A stretch of 64,000 bases of DNA from Cycas panzhihuaensis (GCA_023213395.1 CM041465.1:55807741-55871740), one strand, 5' to 3'; shown: positions 33,946 through 47,419, counted from the first letter of the stretch. Notes: generated by a model not told the origin, from the letters alone. Made by a program: numbers and translations.

Positions 33946-34249
33946 ACCTTACTAAGTTGAAAAGAACTCTTCACCTACAAGTTAGTATAATAAATTTCTC
34001 ATTATTTGTCAAGATTCAACATCTTTAATTCTTTTCTAGTGATCTAGGTGTTATCTGTTTGTGGTAGACCTTTCCACTACACTAATATCTTATTATAATT
34101 TCCCTATCATATGCTTATTGTTTTCATATCTAACACCTACTCAATTTCTTCTTACTTCTTCCTTGTATTTGGGGCTCCTAACTTACTACTTCATCTTCAT
34201 AATTTCTCTTCATCTCCTCCATAATATGTATATAAATCTAAAATACTAA

Positions 34250-36098
34250 AAATATAAGAGATCTTAAAGTGTTCAAGAAGATTCACCTCATACATATTAT
34301 CATTGATCCTTTTTATAGTCTAACATGGTCCAACCTTTTTATATTTGAACTTGTTATAGGTCCCTTAGAGGAATCTATATTTTTTTAAATAAACCATTAC
34401 TAAGTCACCTTCTTCAAATACCTTATATTTATGGGTCCTATCTACTCCTTCCTTATAATTTTTATTATTATCTTATAACATTTTCCTTACCTCCTCATAA
34501 ATCTGTTATATATGCTATACATAAGATTTTGCATCATCACTCACCTTTTTCCTAATAGGTAGGTGTACTAAATCTGGCACACCCTTAAGGTTTCTTCTAT
34601 ACATAACTTGAAAAGGTAACTTGTTGACTTATTTACAAAATTATTATATATAGATTCTACCTTGGATAATCTTAAATCCTATTATTTGGGGTTCTATCCA
34701 ATGATGTACCTTAGCAAGTTTTCTAAACTTCTATTTACTACTTTACTTTATCTATTATTCTATGAATAGTAGGCACTGTGAAACTAGAGTTTTATTCTTA
34801 GCTTCTTCCATAAAGTCTTCTAGAAATGGCTCAAAAACTTTATGTCCCAATTTGAAGTGATAGTATTTAAAATGCCATGCAACCTTACAACCTCTTTAAA
34901 GAATAAATCTACTATCCTAACTATATCATTTGTCTTCTTATATATAATAAAATGGACCATTTTTTAAAAAATGATCAATAACAAAAATAATTAAATCATT
35001 ACCTCTTTCTGTATGTGGTAATCCTAATATGAAATGTATACTCAAGTCTATCCATAGTTCTTTAGGTATTGGTAAGGGAATATATAAGCTAGTATTTTGT
35101 GCATGTCTCTTAGCCATTTAACATATCCTATAATATACCATAATTCTTACTATATCACTCTTTAGTTGAGGCCAAAAGTACTTTTCTTCTACTAAAGATA
35201 TGGTCTTATTTTAACTAAAATACCATCCAAGACCTCTATTATGTAACTCTCATATGATTTTCTCTCTCATGGAGCCCACTGGGATGCATAACTATCTTTC
35301 TTTAAATAGGTAGTCATCCTACATAAAGTCATCATCATATAAAGAATTTCATCCTTTAATTAGGGAATTCTTATGATGCTTAATAATTATTTTGAAGTTA
35401 GGGACTAAGTCATATAGATCCTTAATGGCTTTAAATCCTACCACCTCATTTGCAATGGTGGTCAATAATGCCACTTGCTTGCTTAATAAATCAATAATAT
35501 AGTTATGTTTACTTGATTTATGCTTCAAAATAATTATAATTATTTTTAGATAAGATACCCACTTAGCATGCCTAACATTTAATTTCTTATGGGTATTTAT
35601 ATGACAAATTCCTTAAATATAAGGTAATACCTCCAGTGCTTTAAAGCTTGGATAATTGTATAAAATTTCAAGTCATAGGTTGAATATATTCTTCTTACCT
35701 CATTAAGATTCTCATTATAAAATGTTATAGATCTTCCTTCTTGACTGAGCATTACTCTAACTAGAATATATGAAGCATCACAATCAATCTTAAATACTTT
35801 TTCAAAGTTTAACAGTGTGAGCGTAGTTACCTCAAATACCTTTTGCTTTAAGAGTTAGAAGTTATTCTTTATTTCCCTAGTCTATGTTAGCTCCTTGCCC
35901 TTCATGAAGTCTATTAAGGGTGTAATAATTCCACTAAAGTTTCTAATGAACTTTCTATAAAATTGAGCCAAACTGTGAAAACTTCTCACCTCTATCATAG
36001 TCATAGGTACTGATCACTCAATAATTGCATTGATTTTCTCCTCATCTATTAGTATTTCTTTTTATGAAATCACAAAGCCTAAAAATACTAGTCTTACT
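34250..36098 (-). pseudogene. unit D Pol, 3' part (integrase, RNase H, RT end)
   Basis: Unit D is split by the copia element at 36,099. In this part lie the integrase C-terminal block (near 34,440-34,260), integrase core and zinc domain (34,750-35,290), the linker, RNase H (35,540-35,900), and the end of RT up to the insertion point in the LLFLGFVIS region. The sequence resumes at 44,607. All frames are interrupted. Confidence 0.7.
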
Positions 36099-36431
36099 TG
36101 ATGGAGCTAGAGGAGCAGAGCAGGACATCATAACGATCGCATTTTGAGTGCAATGGCACTTCCAATAAATGGTGGTGTTAATAAACACCTGGGAGGTATT
36201 TCCTTCCCTTAAATAGAGAATTTCAGGGAGGTGTCAGGCGCCATCACCCTAGCTGCACAATAATTAAGATAAGTTTAAAATATATTAAATAAAATAATGG
36301 TGATACGTACCTCAAGTGAGTGGTCGGTCTGGACGGCAGTTGAGCGACTCAAGGTGCCCTAGGGGCCCTCAAAGGTAGCTTTAAGGGGCCTTAAGTGCTC
36401 TGGTGCACATACATTAGGATTATTCCCAATA
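36099..36431 (-). repeat. 3' LTR of copia element 1
   Basis: 333 bp. In element orientation it starts TATTGGGAATAATCC (not TG) and ends CATCA. A purine tract (ATGGGGGAGAA, 36,432-36,442) precedes it. The pol frame runs into it and stops at 36,359. Confidence 0.92.
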
Positions 36432-39400
36432 TTCTCCCCCATAAGCCCAATGTGTATGACTCCCAAATTGTCTCTGAATTTCTCAAATTTGATTTTCCCC
36501 AAGGCCTTTGTAAAAATATATGTTGTTTGATCTTTGGTGCTACAATAGGTCAACTCTATCTCGTCTGCTTGTACAAGTTCCTGAATGAAGTGGTATTGAG
36601 TTTCAATATGCTTTGTTCTACCATGTAATGCTAGATTTTTGGTTATTTGAATAGCGCTTTAATTGTCACACCAAATTCTAGTGAGACCTTACTGTTTAAT
36701 TTGAAAGTCCTATAAGAGTCTTCTTAACCAGATTGATTCACAGACTCCTGACACTGCAGCTTTATACTCTGCTTCGGCTATGGATAAGAAAACGGTATTT
36801 TGTTTCTTTGTACTCCAATCTACCGCTATTGTTCCTATACTAAATACATAACCTGAGGTAGATTTTCTATCATCGACATCACCAGCCTAATCTGAATCTA
36901 TATAACTAGTTAACTGAAACTCGGATGTAGTTTTGTAGTATAACCTAAAATCTGGAGTCCCTTTAAGGTATCTAAGGATTCTTTTAGCAGCTTGCCAATG
37001 AGATGTCTTTGGATCCTGCATAAATCTAGACATAACACTTACCAAATATGTTATATTAGGTCGAGTAGAGGTTAAATAGATTAGGCTGCCAATCAGTTGT
37101 CTATAGAGAGCGGGATCAACTAAAGTCAAGTCATCTGTCTTAGAGAGTTTAATTCCAATTTCTGCTGGGATTGACAATGGTTTACAGTTTGTCATATTAA
37201 ATCTTTGTAGAAGATCTAATATATATTTACGTTGGGAGATAAATATTCCTTATTTATCCTGCCACATTTCCAATCCTAGGAAGTAATGCATAAGGCCTAA
37301 GTCTGTCATCTCAAATTCCTTACACATAACATCTTTAAATTGACTTAAAAGTTGGGAGTTATTTCCGGTATAAATTAAATCGTCCACATAGAGTCCTATA
37401 ATTAATATCAAATTTCCTTTAATTTGGGTGTATAGGTTTAGATCTGCTTGAGATCTTTCAAACCCTTGATCTTTAAGATACGTGTCTATACGGGAATACC
37501 AAGCCCTAGGTGCTTATTTTAGACCATATAATGCCTTCTTTAACTTGTACACTTTGTTTTCTTCCCCCCTGACTTCAAAACTGAGGGGTTGAGTGACATA
37601 AATATCTTCTTAGATATAACCATTTAAGAAAGCACATTTTACATCCATTTGATAAATAGGCTAACCCATTTGGGCAGGTAAACTTATTATCATATGAACT
37701 GATTTCATCCTAGTGACTAGGGTAAATGTTTCAGTATAGTCTATGCCTTCTCTTTGGGCATATCCTTTAGCAACTAAATGCACTTTATATTTATCAATGG
37801 AGCCATCAGAGTGAAACTTGGTCTTATAAACCCATTTGGTTCCAATAGCTTTCTTCCTTGGTGGTAAATCTATAAGTTCCCAAGTATCATTTTTAATGAT
37901 GGACTTATATTCCTCTTGCATGGTTTTTTACCAACACTCATGTTGATTAGCTTCACCAAAGGTTTGAGACTCATGACTTTCGAGTAGCTTGCTCATTAGA
38001 GCAAAGTTGACCTTATGTGAGCGTGTAGATATTTCATTGTTATCCAATATATTTCCTAAGTCATGGTTATGTTGAACTCATTTGGGTAGAGATTGTGATA
38101 GTGGTTGAGATGATGTTGCTTCCCTAGTGGTTTCCAGAATATTTCTCCACATAGGAGGCATATATTTGGATTTATTTGATGTATCAAACTTAATGGTAAT
38201 GTCCTTCTATTGTTCTTGATTATTTTGATAGTAATTATCTTCTTGAAATTTGACGTCCCTACTCACTATAACTTTTCTGGATTTTGGATCATAAACTTTG
38301 TAAGATTTTAACGATTCACTATATCCAATAAAGATACATTTTACACTAAGATCATGTAATTTAGTTCTTCTTTGGTCAAGAACGTGGGCATATGCTAAAC
38401 AACCAAATACCCTAAGGTGACGGATATTAGGTTTATAACCTGTCCATGCTTCTTCTGGTGTCTTCCACCTAAGTGCTTTTGTGGAACATCTATTAAGTAG
38501 GTAGACTGCAGTATGGACTGCTTTAGCCCAAAATTCATAGCACAAGTTTTTATCTTTCAGCATACATCATGCCATTTCTACGATAGTTCTATTTTTCCTT
38601 TCTACTACACTATTTTGTTGTGGGGTGTATGGGTTGGTAAGTTGTCTCCTAATCTCATGTCAGATATAATAATCCTTGAAGATATTAGAGGTAAATTCTC
38701 TCCCATTATCTGATCTTAAGGAAAGGATATGATATCCACTTTGTCGCTCAACGAAGGTTTTGAAGTCAACAAAGTGGTCGAAAGCATCAGATTTATATTT
38801 GAGAAAGAACACCCATGTCTTTCTTGTAAAGTCATCAATCAATGTGAGAAAATACTTGGCACGTGCCAAGGAGGGAGTAGTCATTAGGCCACAAATATCC
38901 ATGTATACGAGTTGAAGTGGGCCAGATGTCCGATGGCTAAAATCTGGAAAGCTTTCTCTATGTTATTTTCCAAGAAGGCATCCCTCACACAACTCTTTAT
39001 TAACATTAATAAGGGGTAAGCCATTAACCATATCTAATCTTTTCATAAGAGCTAAACTGGTATAATTAAGATGATCAAAACATCGATGCCATAAATCATT
39101 ATCCATAGTGGTTGTGGTTCTAAGGGTATAGGTATCTGAAGGGGTGATAGCAAGCTTAAATAAACGATCTTTAGTCATTATACCTCTAGCAACAATAGCT
39201 TCATTTTATCTTTTGTATTTGATGACACATTTGCTGTTGTCAAAAATTACTTTATAATCTTGTCCCATCATCTATCCTACCGATAGTAAGTTTTTCCTTA
39301 AAGTAGGGACGTATAGAACATCATTCAAGTATTTATATTCACCACTATTAGTCAACAAGACAATGTTATCTTTTCCAAGCGATTCGTGAGAAGTGTTATC

Positions 39401-39545
39401 TCTAAACATAATTGACCCTTTTCTATTTGTATCCAAAGTTTGAAATAACTATTCTTTATGGGTCATGTAGGTGGAACAACCTGAATCAACATACCAACTA
39501 TCATCCTCTTCTTCTTGGGCTGAAAAACTAGATAGAAATAACCTA
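36359..39545 (-). pseudogene. copia element 1 Pol: protease, integrase, RT, RNase H
   Basis: Protease active site SWYVDSGCST near 39,495-39,470. GAG-pre-integrase block at 39,178-38,963 (LWHRCFDHLNYTSL, CEGCLLGK). Integrase core: LTLIDDFTRKTW, LRSDNGREF and VERKNRT supply the D, D, E triad (38,902-38,590); the later ORF 38,563-38,207 has the [19 protein letters not shown] block. RT: WELIDLPPRKKAIGTKWVYK and KVHLVAKGYAQ (37,921-37,661), LYVDDLIYTG intact near 37,380, and LIGSLIYLTSTRPNITY (37,195-36,887). RNase H: AD.AGDVDDRKSTSGY, then SIAEAEYKA, ending about 36,360 in the LTR. Order PR-IN-RT-RH defines copia. Scattered stops and frameshifts make it inactive. Confidence 0.85.
36432..36442 (-). 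other. polypurine tract of copia element 1
   Basis: ATGGGGGAGAA on the minus strand, directly before the LTR. It is also coding, for MGEN in the pol frame. Confidence 0.8.
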
Positions 39546-40681
39546 TTATTGATTTTAGATTCTAATGTATTTGACACATGTCCTCTAGGGGGTGGTCCAT
39601 GTTTTGAAAAGTACTTATCTTCAGTGTGACCATTTCTATGATAATAAGTATAATATAATTGATCTCTTTTTCCATAACTGAGACTTTGACTCCTTAGTTG
39701 AGAATGATCAAGATTGAAAGATCTCCCCCTTTCCTCATAGAATTGAGTATGATTATTTCATGGTTGATCACGATAGTTCTGAGCTGAGCTTGAAGGTTAT
39801 AAATTCCCATGACAATGTAGACAACAAGGATGATTATCAATTTATCTTCTTTGGTTTGGATTTCTTTGAGTGTTCAGATGTCTTGGAGGGTTTTTATATT
39901 GTGAGGGTCCTCCTTGTCTATTTTTGTGAGGAGGTTGGTATCATGGAGGATTTTATCGAGTTTTGTTTATAGGGTTTTCATCTTTTCTCCTTAGAGGAGA
40001 TTCATTTTATTTTGAGGTGCCATCTTGAGGGTTAGGTTGAATGTTGGCCTTTGTAGCAAAGGCATATTCTAAAGTTTCATTGGCAGCTTGTTGCTCTTCT
40101 ATAGAGATGAGCATAGCACTAAGTTGTTCTACTTTGAGGGTACTTAGATCTTTTGATACACTAATACTAGTAGCTACCATTTCAAAATGTCTAATAGCTC
40201 CTACACATCAAAGGATTCATTCAACTACTCTTTGTTCGCTTAAGGTATCCCCAAGTGACCTCATTTAGTTAACGATATCTTGAATTTTGGTCATGAATTC
40301 AGTTACTGATTCGTGAGGCATCATACGTAAATTTTTGAACTTACTTCTCAAGTTTTATAATTTAGAGGACGTGGCCCCTTCATATATAAGTTGTAAAGTA
40401 TCCCAAGCCTCTTTGGACTTAATGGATTCACTGACTCATGAGAATATATGATCTTTTAATGGGCAAAAGATAAGGGCTAATACTTTGTTATCTTTTTTGA
40501 CATTTTCTTTATATGTAACTTTTTTGGTATCAGTTGGATTTGATCCTAAGTTATTGTAGCTGGTTCTCACTATATCCCATATATTGTTAGCCATGAGGAT
40601 GGGCCTCATCCTCCTACTCTAGTTAAGAAAATTATTTCCATCAAATTTTGGGATAATCATATTCCCAAAACTAGACGTCAT
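39546..40681 (-). pseudogene. copia element 1 Gag
   Basis: ATG at 40,681 gives MTSSFGNMIIPKFDGNNF, the start of the copia gag domain, then NIWDIVRTSYNNL, ALIFCPLKDHIFS, SKEAWDTLQLIYEG and LRSKFKNLRMMPHESV, typical of the UBN2-type gag fold. Near 39,610 a zinc knuckle is seen as YTYYHRNGHTEDKYF, with two Cys changed to Tyr (TGY to TAY, transitions). The frame joins protease. Several TAG stops stand at Trp or Gln positions, e.g. NFLN-stop for NFLNW. Confidence 0.8.
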
Positions 40682-43600
40682 TTTGAACTAAAGTTGTATA
40701 AAATGTGATAAATGCAATATAAAAAAAAAAAATAGAATGTAAAAATTTTTAAAAAACTTAAATGAAAGAAGTTATTTCCAAATATATCCCAAAGTTTTCT
40801 AAAGTTTTAAACAAATGAACTAGGACCTAGAAAGACTACTAGGCTCTAAGTTTAGGTTTCTCCTGGGGCAACCTTCGGTTGCTATTCTGTCTAGTAGCGC
40901 CTGCCCATAGATGGCAAAACAGGGACCCAATATACCATTACGGAGCACTAGGCTCTATATACCTTAGTATGTGAGCTGCTAAGAAGGCTTTAACACCCCC
41001 CTGAATTGTTGGTCCACCTGTGCCAGACTTATGCCTAACGATAGATCTAGCGATGAAGGTTCTCGAACCAAGGCACTCACCCTCTCCAGGTCTAGCCTTG
41101 GTCTCCAAACACCATGAAATGAATAGGTTCTACACCTCAGCCTTCCACCGAATATACCTGATAGCTAATGGCTATCCTCATCCAATATGAGTAGGCCGAT
41201 TAGCATGTGTGGGGTGGTAACTTCAGGGGTCCTAACTGTTCCCCTTGCAAGGCTAAAAAAATAGGGTGGTTCAATTCAGAATTATCTTGTTTAATGTGAA
41301 AAAATTAACAATGTGGTCTTGCTTAGAAAAAAAGTCCCTTTGATAATAAACAAAACGGAAAGTAAAATATGCTCTAAGCAAGATGAAATGAATACTAAAC
41401 TTTAAAAATAAAAAACTTTCTTCTTTTTTTTTTTTTTAAATATAATGCTCTTCAAATAGATGAAATATGCCTTTGAAAAAAAATGCAATTTTTCTTTTTA
41501 TAAGTGCAAGAAAAAATGATATTTTTTAATAATGAAGAAAAAACTTTGATACACTTTTGAAGTATAACAATCAATAAGAAAATAATTATGCATTTGAAAG
41601 CTAACTTAAAAAATCCTTTTCACTTATGCAAAACTGAAATAAACTTTTGAGAATGAAATATAAAGAGTTTTCAAAAATACCAATTTCTTAAATGAGTAAA
41701 TGTAAATATTCAATGTAAGAAAAAATGACTTTCCCTTTTTGTATAAAAATAACTTTTTCTTGAGAAAGATATATATTGCCTTATGAACAATTTCCATTTT
41801 GAAATAGCTTAAAATGCTTATAGGATGGTCAAGTAGAAACCTTGAGCAACCAATGAGATATAAACTAGAATTTTCTTAAAAATTTTAAAAAAGGACAACC
41901 TTATTAGGATGTACTTGTATGCTCAACAACAGCTTGAAAACTATACTGAATAATATCAAAATAACTTAAAATTCTACAAATATGTAGATTAATAAGGTGT
42001 GAATCCAATGAAACTAACCGTTTTGAAAAGGAGTTCCAATAAATCATGATTTGAATGATGCAAAGGTATAGACCTCCTTATGGGGCCTAACAAGAGCAGG
42101 GAGGTCAAAATTGTATAAGATTACTAATTAAAACTTTAGAAAATATTGAAAAAATGATAAAATATTATTTATAAAATTGTTCAATATACTTTCAATTGAA
42201 AATTTTTGAAAAATATATTAAAAAATGTGTAACAATAACAGATTTAAGGCAATAAAGTACCTCAATTTTGAATGATTTAAAAATCAGGAAAAATATGTCA
42301 AAATGTATAAAATATTATGTCAAATCGAAGAGAATTGAGTCAACTTCCTAACGAAGCTAACAGAATTGAAATCTGATACAAAATAAAAAATTATAACAAA
42401 AATGGTAACAGGTGTCTTTATGTAAAAATGTTAAGAAACAGGCTAAAAATAACTAAATTCTCACTTTTAGCAATTAAAATACTAATGAAAATGAATTCAA
42501 AAAATTAAAATGAGAAGTGGGTATTGAAGTTTGTAGAACATAGATCGCTATAAAAGAAATAAAGGCAGAAAATAATTTACTAGTAATAAATTACAGTCGG
42601 TTCTAAAAGTGATTTTATTAAAAGTGTAAAAAAATGCTAAAATTTTGAATGTCTGACATTAAATTGGTCGAAATAGGGTCAAATCAGCACCAAATTGGTT
42701 ATATGACCAGTCAAAATTAGTGTACAGAAAATTTTTGATCTAATGGAACTAGTTTTGTCTGAAACCGATAAGCCAATGAGGAGTTATGGCAACAAAAATG
42801 CCAATAACTCTATGTAAAATAAAAATTTTTTAAAAATAAGGGGTAAAAAGTTATATTATTAAAAAAAACTTCTTGGAATATGGGTCTGAAGATAGACTGG
42901 ATAGGGATTGAACCTAAGACCAGTCAGAGAATAAACACCTCTGATGCTAGGAGGGTGAACTCGCTCGTCGAGTTTAAAAAATACAAAAAAAATTTAAAAG
43001 ACTGAAACTGGAACTGATTATGTGTAAAGAACAGAGAGTTTTCTCTAATCCTATAGAGGCAAAATCAATAAGTATTCAGGCTCGGATCTCAAAAAACTAT
43101 TTAATCAACTTTAGTTTTTTTAAACTTTATATAAAGAATGTATATATATAAAATGAAACTTAAACCATAGGTTTAAAAAAACGTAAATGAAACACTTTAA
43201 AAAATAAAACGTGAATAGAGATCGCTTACAGAGAGCATATGCAACACGACATTTTCAGACGCCAATGCAGAGCAGGCATAGATGCTAATACAAAGTCAAA
43301 CGGAACAGGGGTAGACGCCAATACAAAGAGGATAATAAGACGCAATAATGTAGAGAGATATACGGAGAGAGATGTATGCTGGTCGGATATAGTAGATGTA
43401 CGTGGATGTACGTTGGTAGAATGTAGATGCAATAATGCATAATGGAGATGCCCAATGGATAGTAAGACGAAGACGCAGGGCGAGGACACAACACTTACCT
43501 AAACGCAGTTAGGGAGAGGATGTAGCACGTAATGCAGACACCAATACAATGTAAGAGGAACGCAGCAAGGTGTAGATGTAGTTAGGTTTGTTGATGCAGA

Positions 43601-44255
43601 GGGTGGCAAGGAGTGTGTCTGTTATTAAAGGGACACAAAGTTCGGAGAGGGCATTGGTGCACTAAAGGAGATAGAAGACGGTAACTACATGGCAAGAGCT
43701 AGTGATTTTCGTGGATGGCTTAATGGCTTAATAGATCAAAAAAGGCTTAACAGATCATGGCTACAGATCGAGAAGAGAGTGTAGAGAATTATTGAAAGTG
43801 TTGAGCACTGAGAAGAGATTAAGCCAGCACAGGGGTGTTTATTTCGGTAACAACACTACAGATGCATGGGGAACAAGGCCAGAGCATACAGATCATACAG
43901 AGCACACAAATCTATCGAGAGAGATATAAAGCATACATAGAGAATATGCACAGAAGAGAATAAAGTATACCAAGATACATAAACTCAGCCAGGAACAAAG
44001 TAAAACCATATATCAAAGAAATTTATTTATTTATTTATATCTTGAATATCAAAGAACGAAGAAATTGGTTGCCTGGTTGCAGTGTTGTTATGCAGACTTC
44101 TAAGCGAGAGAACATCTTTCACAATAGATGAAACTCTGATCCTCTTCTCTAGTGAATAGATGAGCTTGCCAGAATCTCAACAAGCAATCATATCCATATG
44201 TTTTACTAGATGTATAAGAAGCTAAATCAGAAAATAAGCAACAGTATCAACTCAA
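40682..44255 (-). other. 3.6-kb untranslated leader of copia element 1
   Basis: Between PBS and gag there is no conserved ORF. Parts: a GC-richer block at 40,860-41,250; an AT-rich block at 41,300-42,880 that resembles 17,820-19,130; and a block at 43,220-43,660 with loose repeats of GACGCCAATAC. Copia leaders are usually a few hundred bases. The open frames here (e.g. 43,226-43,494) overlap on both strands and look like chance. Confidence 0.65.
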
Positions 44256-44271
44256 CTTGGCTTTGATACCA
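44256..44271 (-). other. primer-binding site of copia element 1
   Basis: TGGTATCAAAGCCAAG on the minus strand, two bases after the LTR end, matching initiator tRNA-Met with one transition. Confidence 0.85.
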
Positions 44272-44273
44272 AA

Positions 44274-44606
44274 TGATGGAGCTGGAGGAGCAGAGCAGGA
44301 CATCATAACGATCGCATTTTAAGTACAACGGCACTTCTGATAAATGGTGGTGTTAATAAATACCTGGGAGGTATTCCCTTCCCTTAAATAGAGAATTTTA
44401 GGGAGGCGTCGGGCACCATCACCCTAGCTGCACAACAATTAAGATAAATTCAAAATATATTAAAGAAAATAATGGTGATACATACCTCAAGTGAGTGGTC
44501 AGTCTGGACAGCTGTTGAGCGGCTCAAGGTGCCCTAGGGGCCCTCAAAGGCGACTTTGAGGGGCCCTAAGTGCTTCAGTGCACATACATTGGGATTATTC
44601 CCAATA
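44274..44606 (-). repeat. 5' LTR of copia element 1
   Basis: 333 bp, the same length as the 3' LTR. It starts TATTGGGAATAATCCC; the first bases contain the small palindrome ATTGGGA-ATAA-TCCCAAT. Confidence 0.92.
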
Positions 44607-45790
44607 TTATTTACATAAATTTACACTTCTTTTTATTTTTATATGACTTCTTCCTCCTTAAAACTTCAAGTATGATAGTTATGTGCAATAAGTGCTCCCT
44701 CTTAGTCTTACTAAAAACAAGAATATCATCAAAATACATAACTATAATCTTACTAATGAATGGTTATAACACAATATTCATCAATATCATAAATGTGCTT
44801 TGAGATTTTAACATCTTGAATGGCATGACTAGCCATTCATATAATCTATCCTTTATCTTGAAGGATGTCTTCCACTCATCCATTTCATGAATTTAGATCT
44901 GATGATACTCACTCTTAAGGTCAATCTTCGTAAAGTAGGAAGTACCTACTAATACATCTAACTTATCATTCATTTAAGGTATGAAAAATTAGTATTTAAT
45001 TATTATCTTATTGATCACTCTAAAATCAATACACATTTTCCAAGAGCAATCTTTCTTTAGAGTCAGTAATACTAGAACTGCATAGGGACTCAAGCTTTCT
45101 CTTATCATTTGCTTCTATACTAATTCATTAACCTATTAATTTAGCTCCTTATTCTCTATTGGGATTAACTAATAAGCTACCTCATTTGGTAAATTTGACC
45201 CTAGGATTAGGTTGATTTGGTATTGAATGTTCCTCATGTCTAGTAAGCCATTAGGTAACTCATCTATCATAACATCACTATACTTCTCCAATAATCCTAG
45301 TACCTCACTTGGTATCTCTATGTTATCCTCATCTATCTATCTTACCATCAAGGAATAAGAAGTGTCAGCCTTTTATATATGTTTCATAAATTCTTCAGTA
45401 GTCAACATACTTTAAACATGCCATTCTCCCTTAAGTAGTAAGAATTTCACCTCAACACCATTCTTCTAGAATGTATAAGTATTATTCTTTCCATCATGAA
45501 AGGCATTCCTATTGTACCAGCACGGCCTCCCTAATAATAGATGGCATGCATCCATCATAATCATGTCATACCATATCTTATCCTGATATAATTTTCCAAT
45601 GCTAAATTTAACCAAGCATCTCCTATCAATATTCATCTCATTTTCTCTTTTTAAACTAGAAAATATAGCATAAATATAGATGTGCTTCATACCTTAATCC
45701 TAACCTTTCTATCATTTCATTGGATATCATATTCTTATAACTACCACTTTCAATTATAACTTTACATACCTTTCCTCCTATAGTATTACT
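44607..45790 (-). pseudogene. unit D Pol, 5' part (RT and protease)
   Basis: RT resumes at the copia junction; YFDD is intact (44,722-44,736), unlike units B and C. The RT N-terminal block lies near 45,090. Protease: active-site region reads IIESGSYKNMIS near 45,755-45,720, with the catalytic Asp replaced by Glu. The C-terminal half is open at 45,690-45,466 (RRCLVKFSIGKLYQDKIWYD, DACHLLLGRP, FHDGKNNTYTF), the longest readable protease end in the array. Confidence 0.75.
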
Positions 45791-46912
45791 TGTCCTAAAA
45801 ATACTAGTTCATAACCATGAATCATCAACCATATTTACCTTTTCTTTATCATATGTGGGTTATCATCTTAGTGATATTATGGTTCTTTAGAGCATTAAGC
45901 TCTTACCTTCATCTATTATAACTCCTTTATTGTTATCTTCATTTTGGGCCAAGTTTATTCTTGGATGCTTTTCTTATCTATGGAATTGTTCCTCATGGTG
46001 ATGAGAGCATTCAAATGCATTGTATCCTTCTTTCTCACATTTGAAATAAGCAAAAGGTCTCCACCATCCTCTTTCACAACCAAAACCTCTACCTCATTGG
46101 GCTACTAGAAATCCTTTTCTTCTGAGTTATTTTTTAGTTCCTCTTCCTCCTTGCATTTTTCCCTATCTCTCTCCTTCTTGTCTTTCCATACTATTGGATG
46201 ATTATCCCCTTAGATAGAGGATTACTCCTCTATGTTTATACAAAGGTGATAAACCTCTTCTCATCTCTAAGGGCCTTTGAGTAATATGTTTATTTTGCTT
46301 CCATTCCTTCCTTAATGCTAATTGATATACATCTTCCATCCTTTTAACTCTATATATGCTAAGTTTATCTTGAATTGAAAACTTTAAATAATTTACATAC
46401 CTTACAACAACTTATTCATTTATCTCATCATGCTCCACATAAATTATAGAATTTATTTGTGTAGTCTTATGCTTTCATTTCCTTTTGATTTAGATTATGA
46501 AACTTTCTAGTGGGTTTAAGAATAATCAGTTGATAGAAACTTCTCTTAACTTATTAACCATTTTGATCCATGTTTTGATCATTTCTTTACCCTCTTCTTT
46601 TGTAAGAAATCCTACTAAATAGTTGCATATACCTTTAACTTCATGCATATAAACTTTATCTTTTTTCATTTTATCATGCTCTTCTATTTGAAGAATGTTT
46701 CTATGGCATTTTACCAATTTAATAGCTCCTTTGGCTTTAAACTCCCTTGGAAGTCTGGAATATTAATCTTGATTCCATCACTCTTATCTTCAAGTGATTT
46801 TAAGAATCTTTATTCCATTGTTTATGGTTCTTGTAGCTTAAAATCTTTTGGTCTTGCACTATCATCACTTAATGCCTCTTCTTCATTGGTATTTTCTTTA
46901 TACCTTTATCTT
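45791..46912 (-). pseudogene. unit D Gag, C-terminal part
   Basis: Zinc-knuckle region near 46,050-45,998 (FECSHH-type), then the core, up to 46,912, where copia element 2 interrupts the N-terminal domain. An open stretch at 46,717-46,526 belongs to the frame zone of KEKVKGICNYLVGFL-like text in a shifted frame. The start codon is on the far side of the insertion at 56,217. Confidence 0.65.
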
Positions 46913-47315
46913 TGTTGGGGAGAGGATTTAAGTAGAGCATTAATTATAGATTAATCATCATAGAATCATCAAGAAAATCAATTTGATAATGCACTCTATA
47001 TGGTAGGTGGAAAACCCCTTTAGGGGATAAAAAATCACCTCGAAATAGTATAAGTTTATTACAATAAAATATGACGATACATGGTTGTAGGTAAGGATCT
47101 TATCCTCTCTTACAGAATGCCACCAACCTTATCCTCATTTCTATATGCCAATGTCAACCCAACCTCTTTCCTAGAATATAGGAAAGATTCTAAATAAAGA
47201 AGATAAGATTTCGTTAAAATAGACAATTATCCATTTCACCGAACTATATAATAATTAATAAATCAACATTATAAAGTCAACATAATAAAGATAACATTAG
47301 TAATTATTTCTAACA
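46913..47315 (-). repeat. 3' LTR of copia element 2 (403 bp)
   Basis: It begins TGTTAGAAAT in element orientation and ends CCCCAACA. It is about 66 bp longer than the other LTR because of extra sequence near 46,930-47,000, where the two do not align. Confidence 0.85.
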
Positions 47316-47419
47316 CCTATTTTTAATGTTATCTTTTGTACAATGGATGATATAAAAGATATAATTAAAGAGAGAAGAAGAAAGAAAAAGATGATAAAGG
47401 TTTCAACATGGTAATCCCC

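Larger units (their letters stand above)
36099..44606 (-). mobile_element. Ty1/copia element 1, complete, 8,508 bp
   Basis: Two 333-bp LTRs (36,099-36,431 and 44,274-44,606), a PBS, a PPT, gag and pol in copia order. The flanking 5 bp are TTACT (36,094-36,098) and TTATT (44,607-44,611), a target duplication with one change. It interrupts the RT of gypsy unit D. By eye the LTRs differ at about 30 of 333 positions, nearly all transitions, so it is not recent. Confidence 0.93.

Noticed and set aside
43226-43494. Overlapping ORFs on both strands in the copia leader
   Set aside because: They reflect an imperfect repeat zone with few stops; no motif and no counterpart in related leaders.
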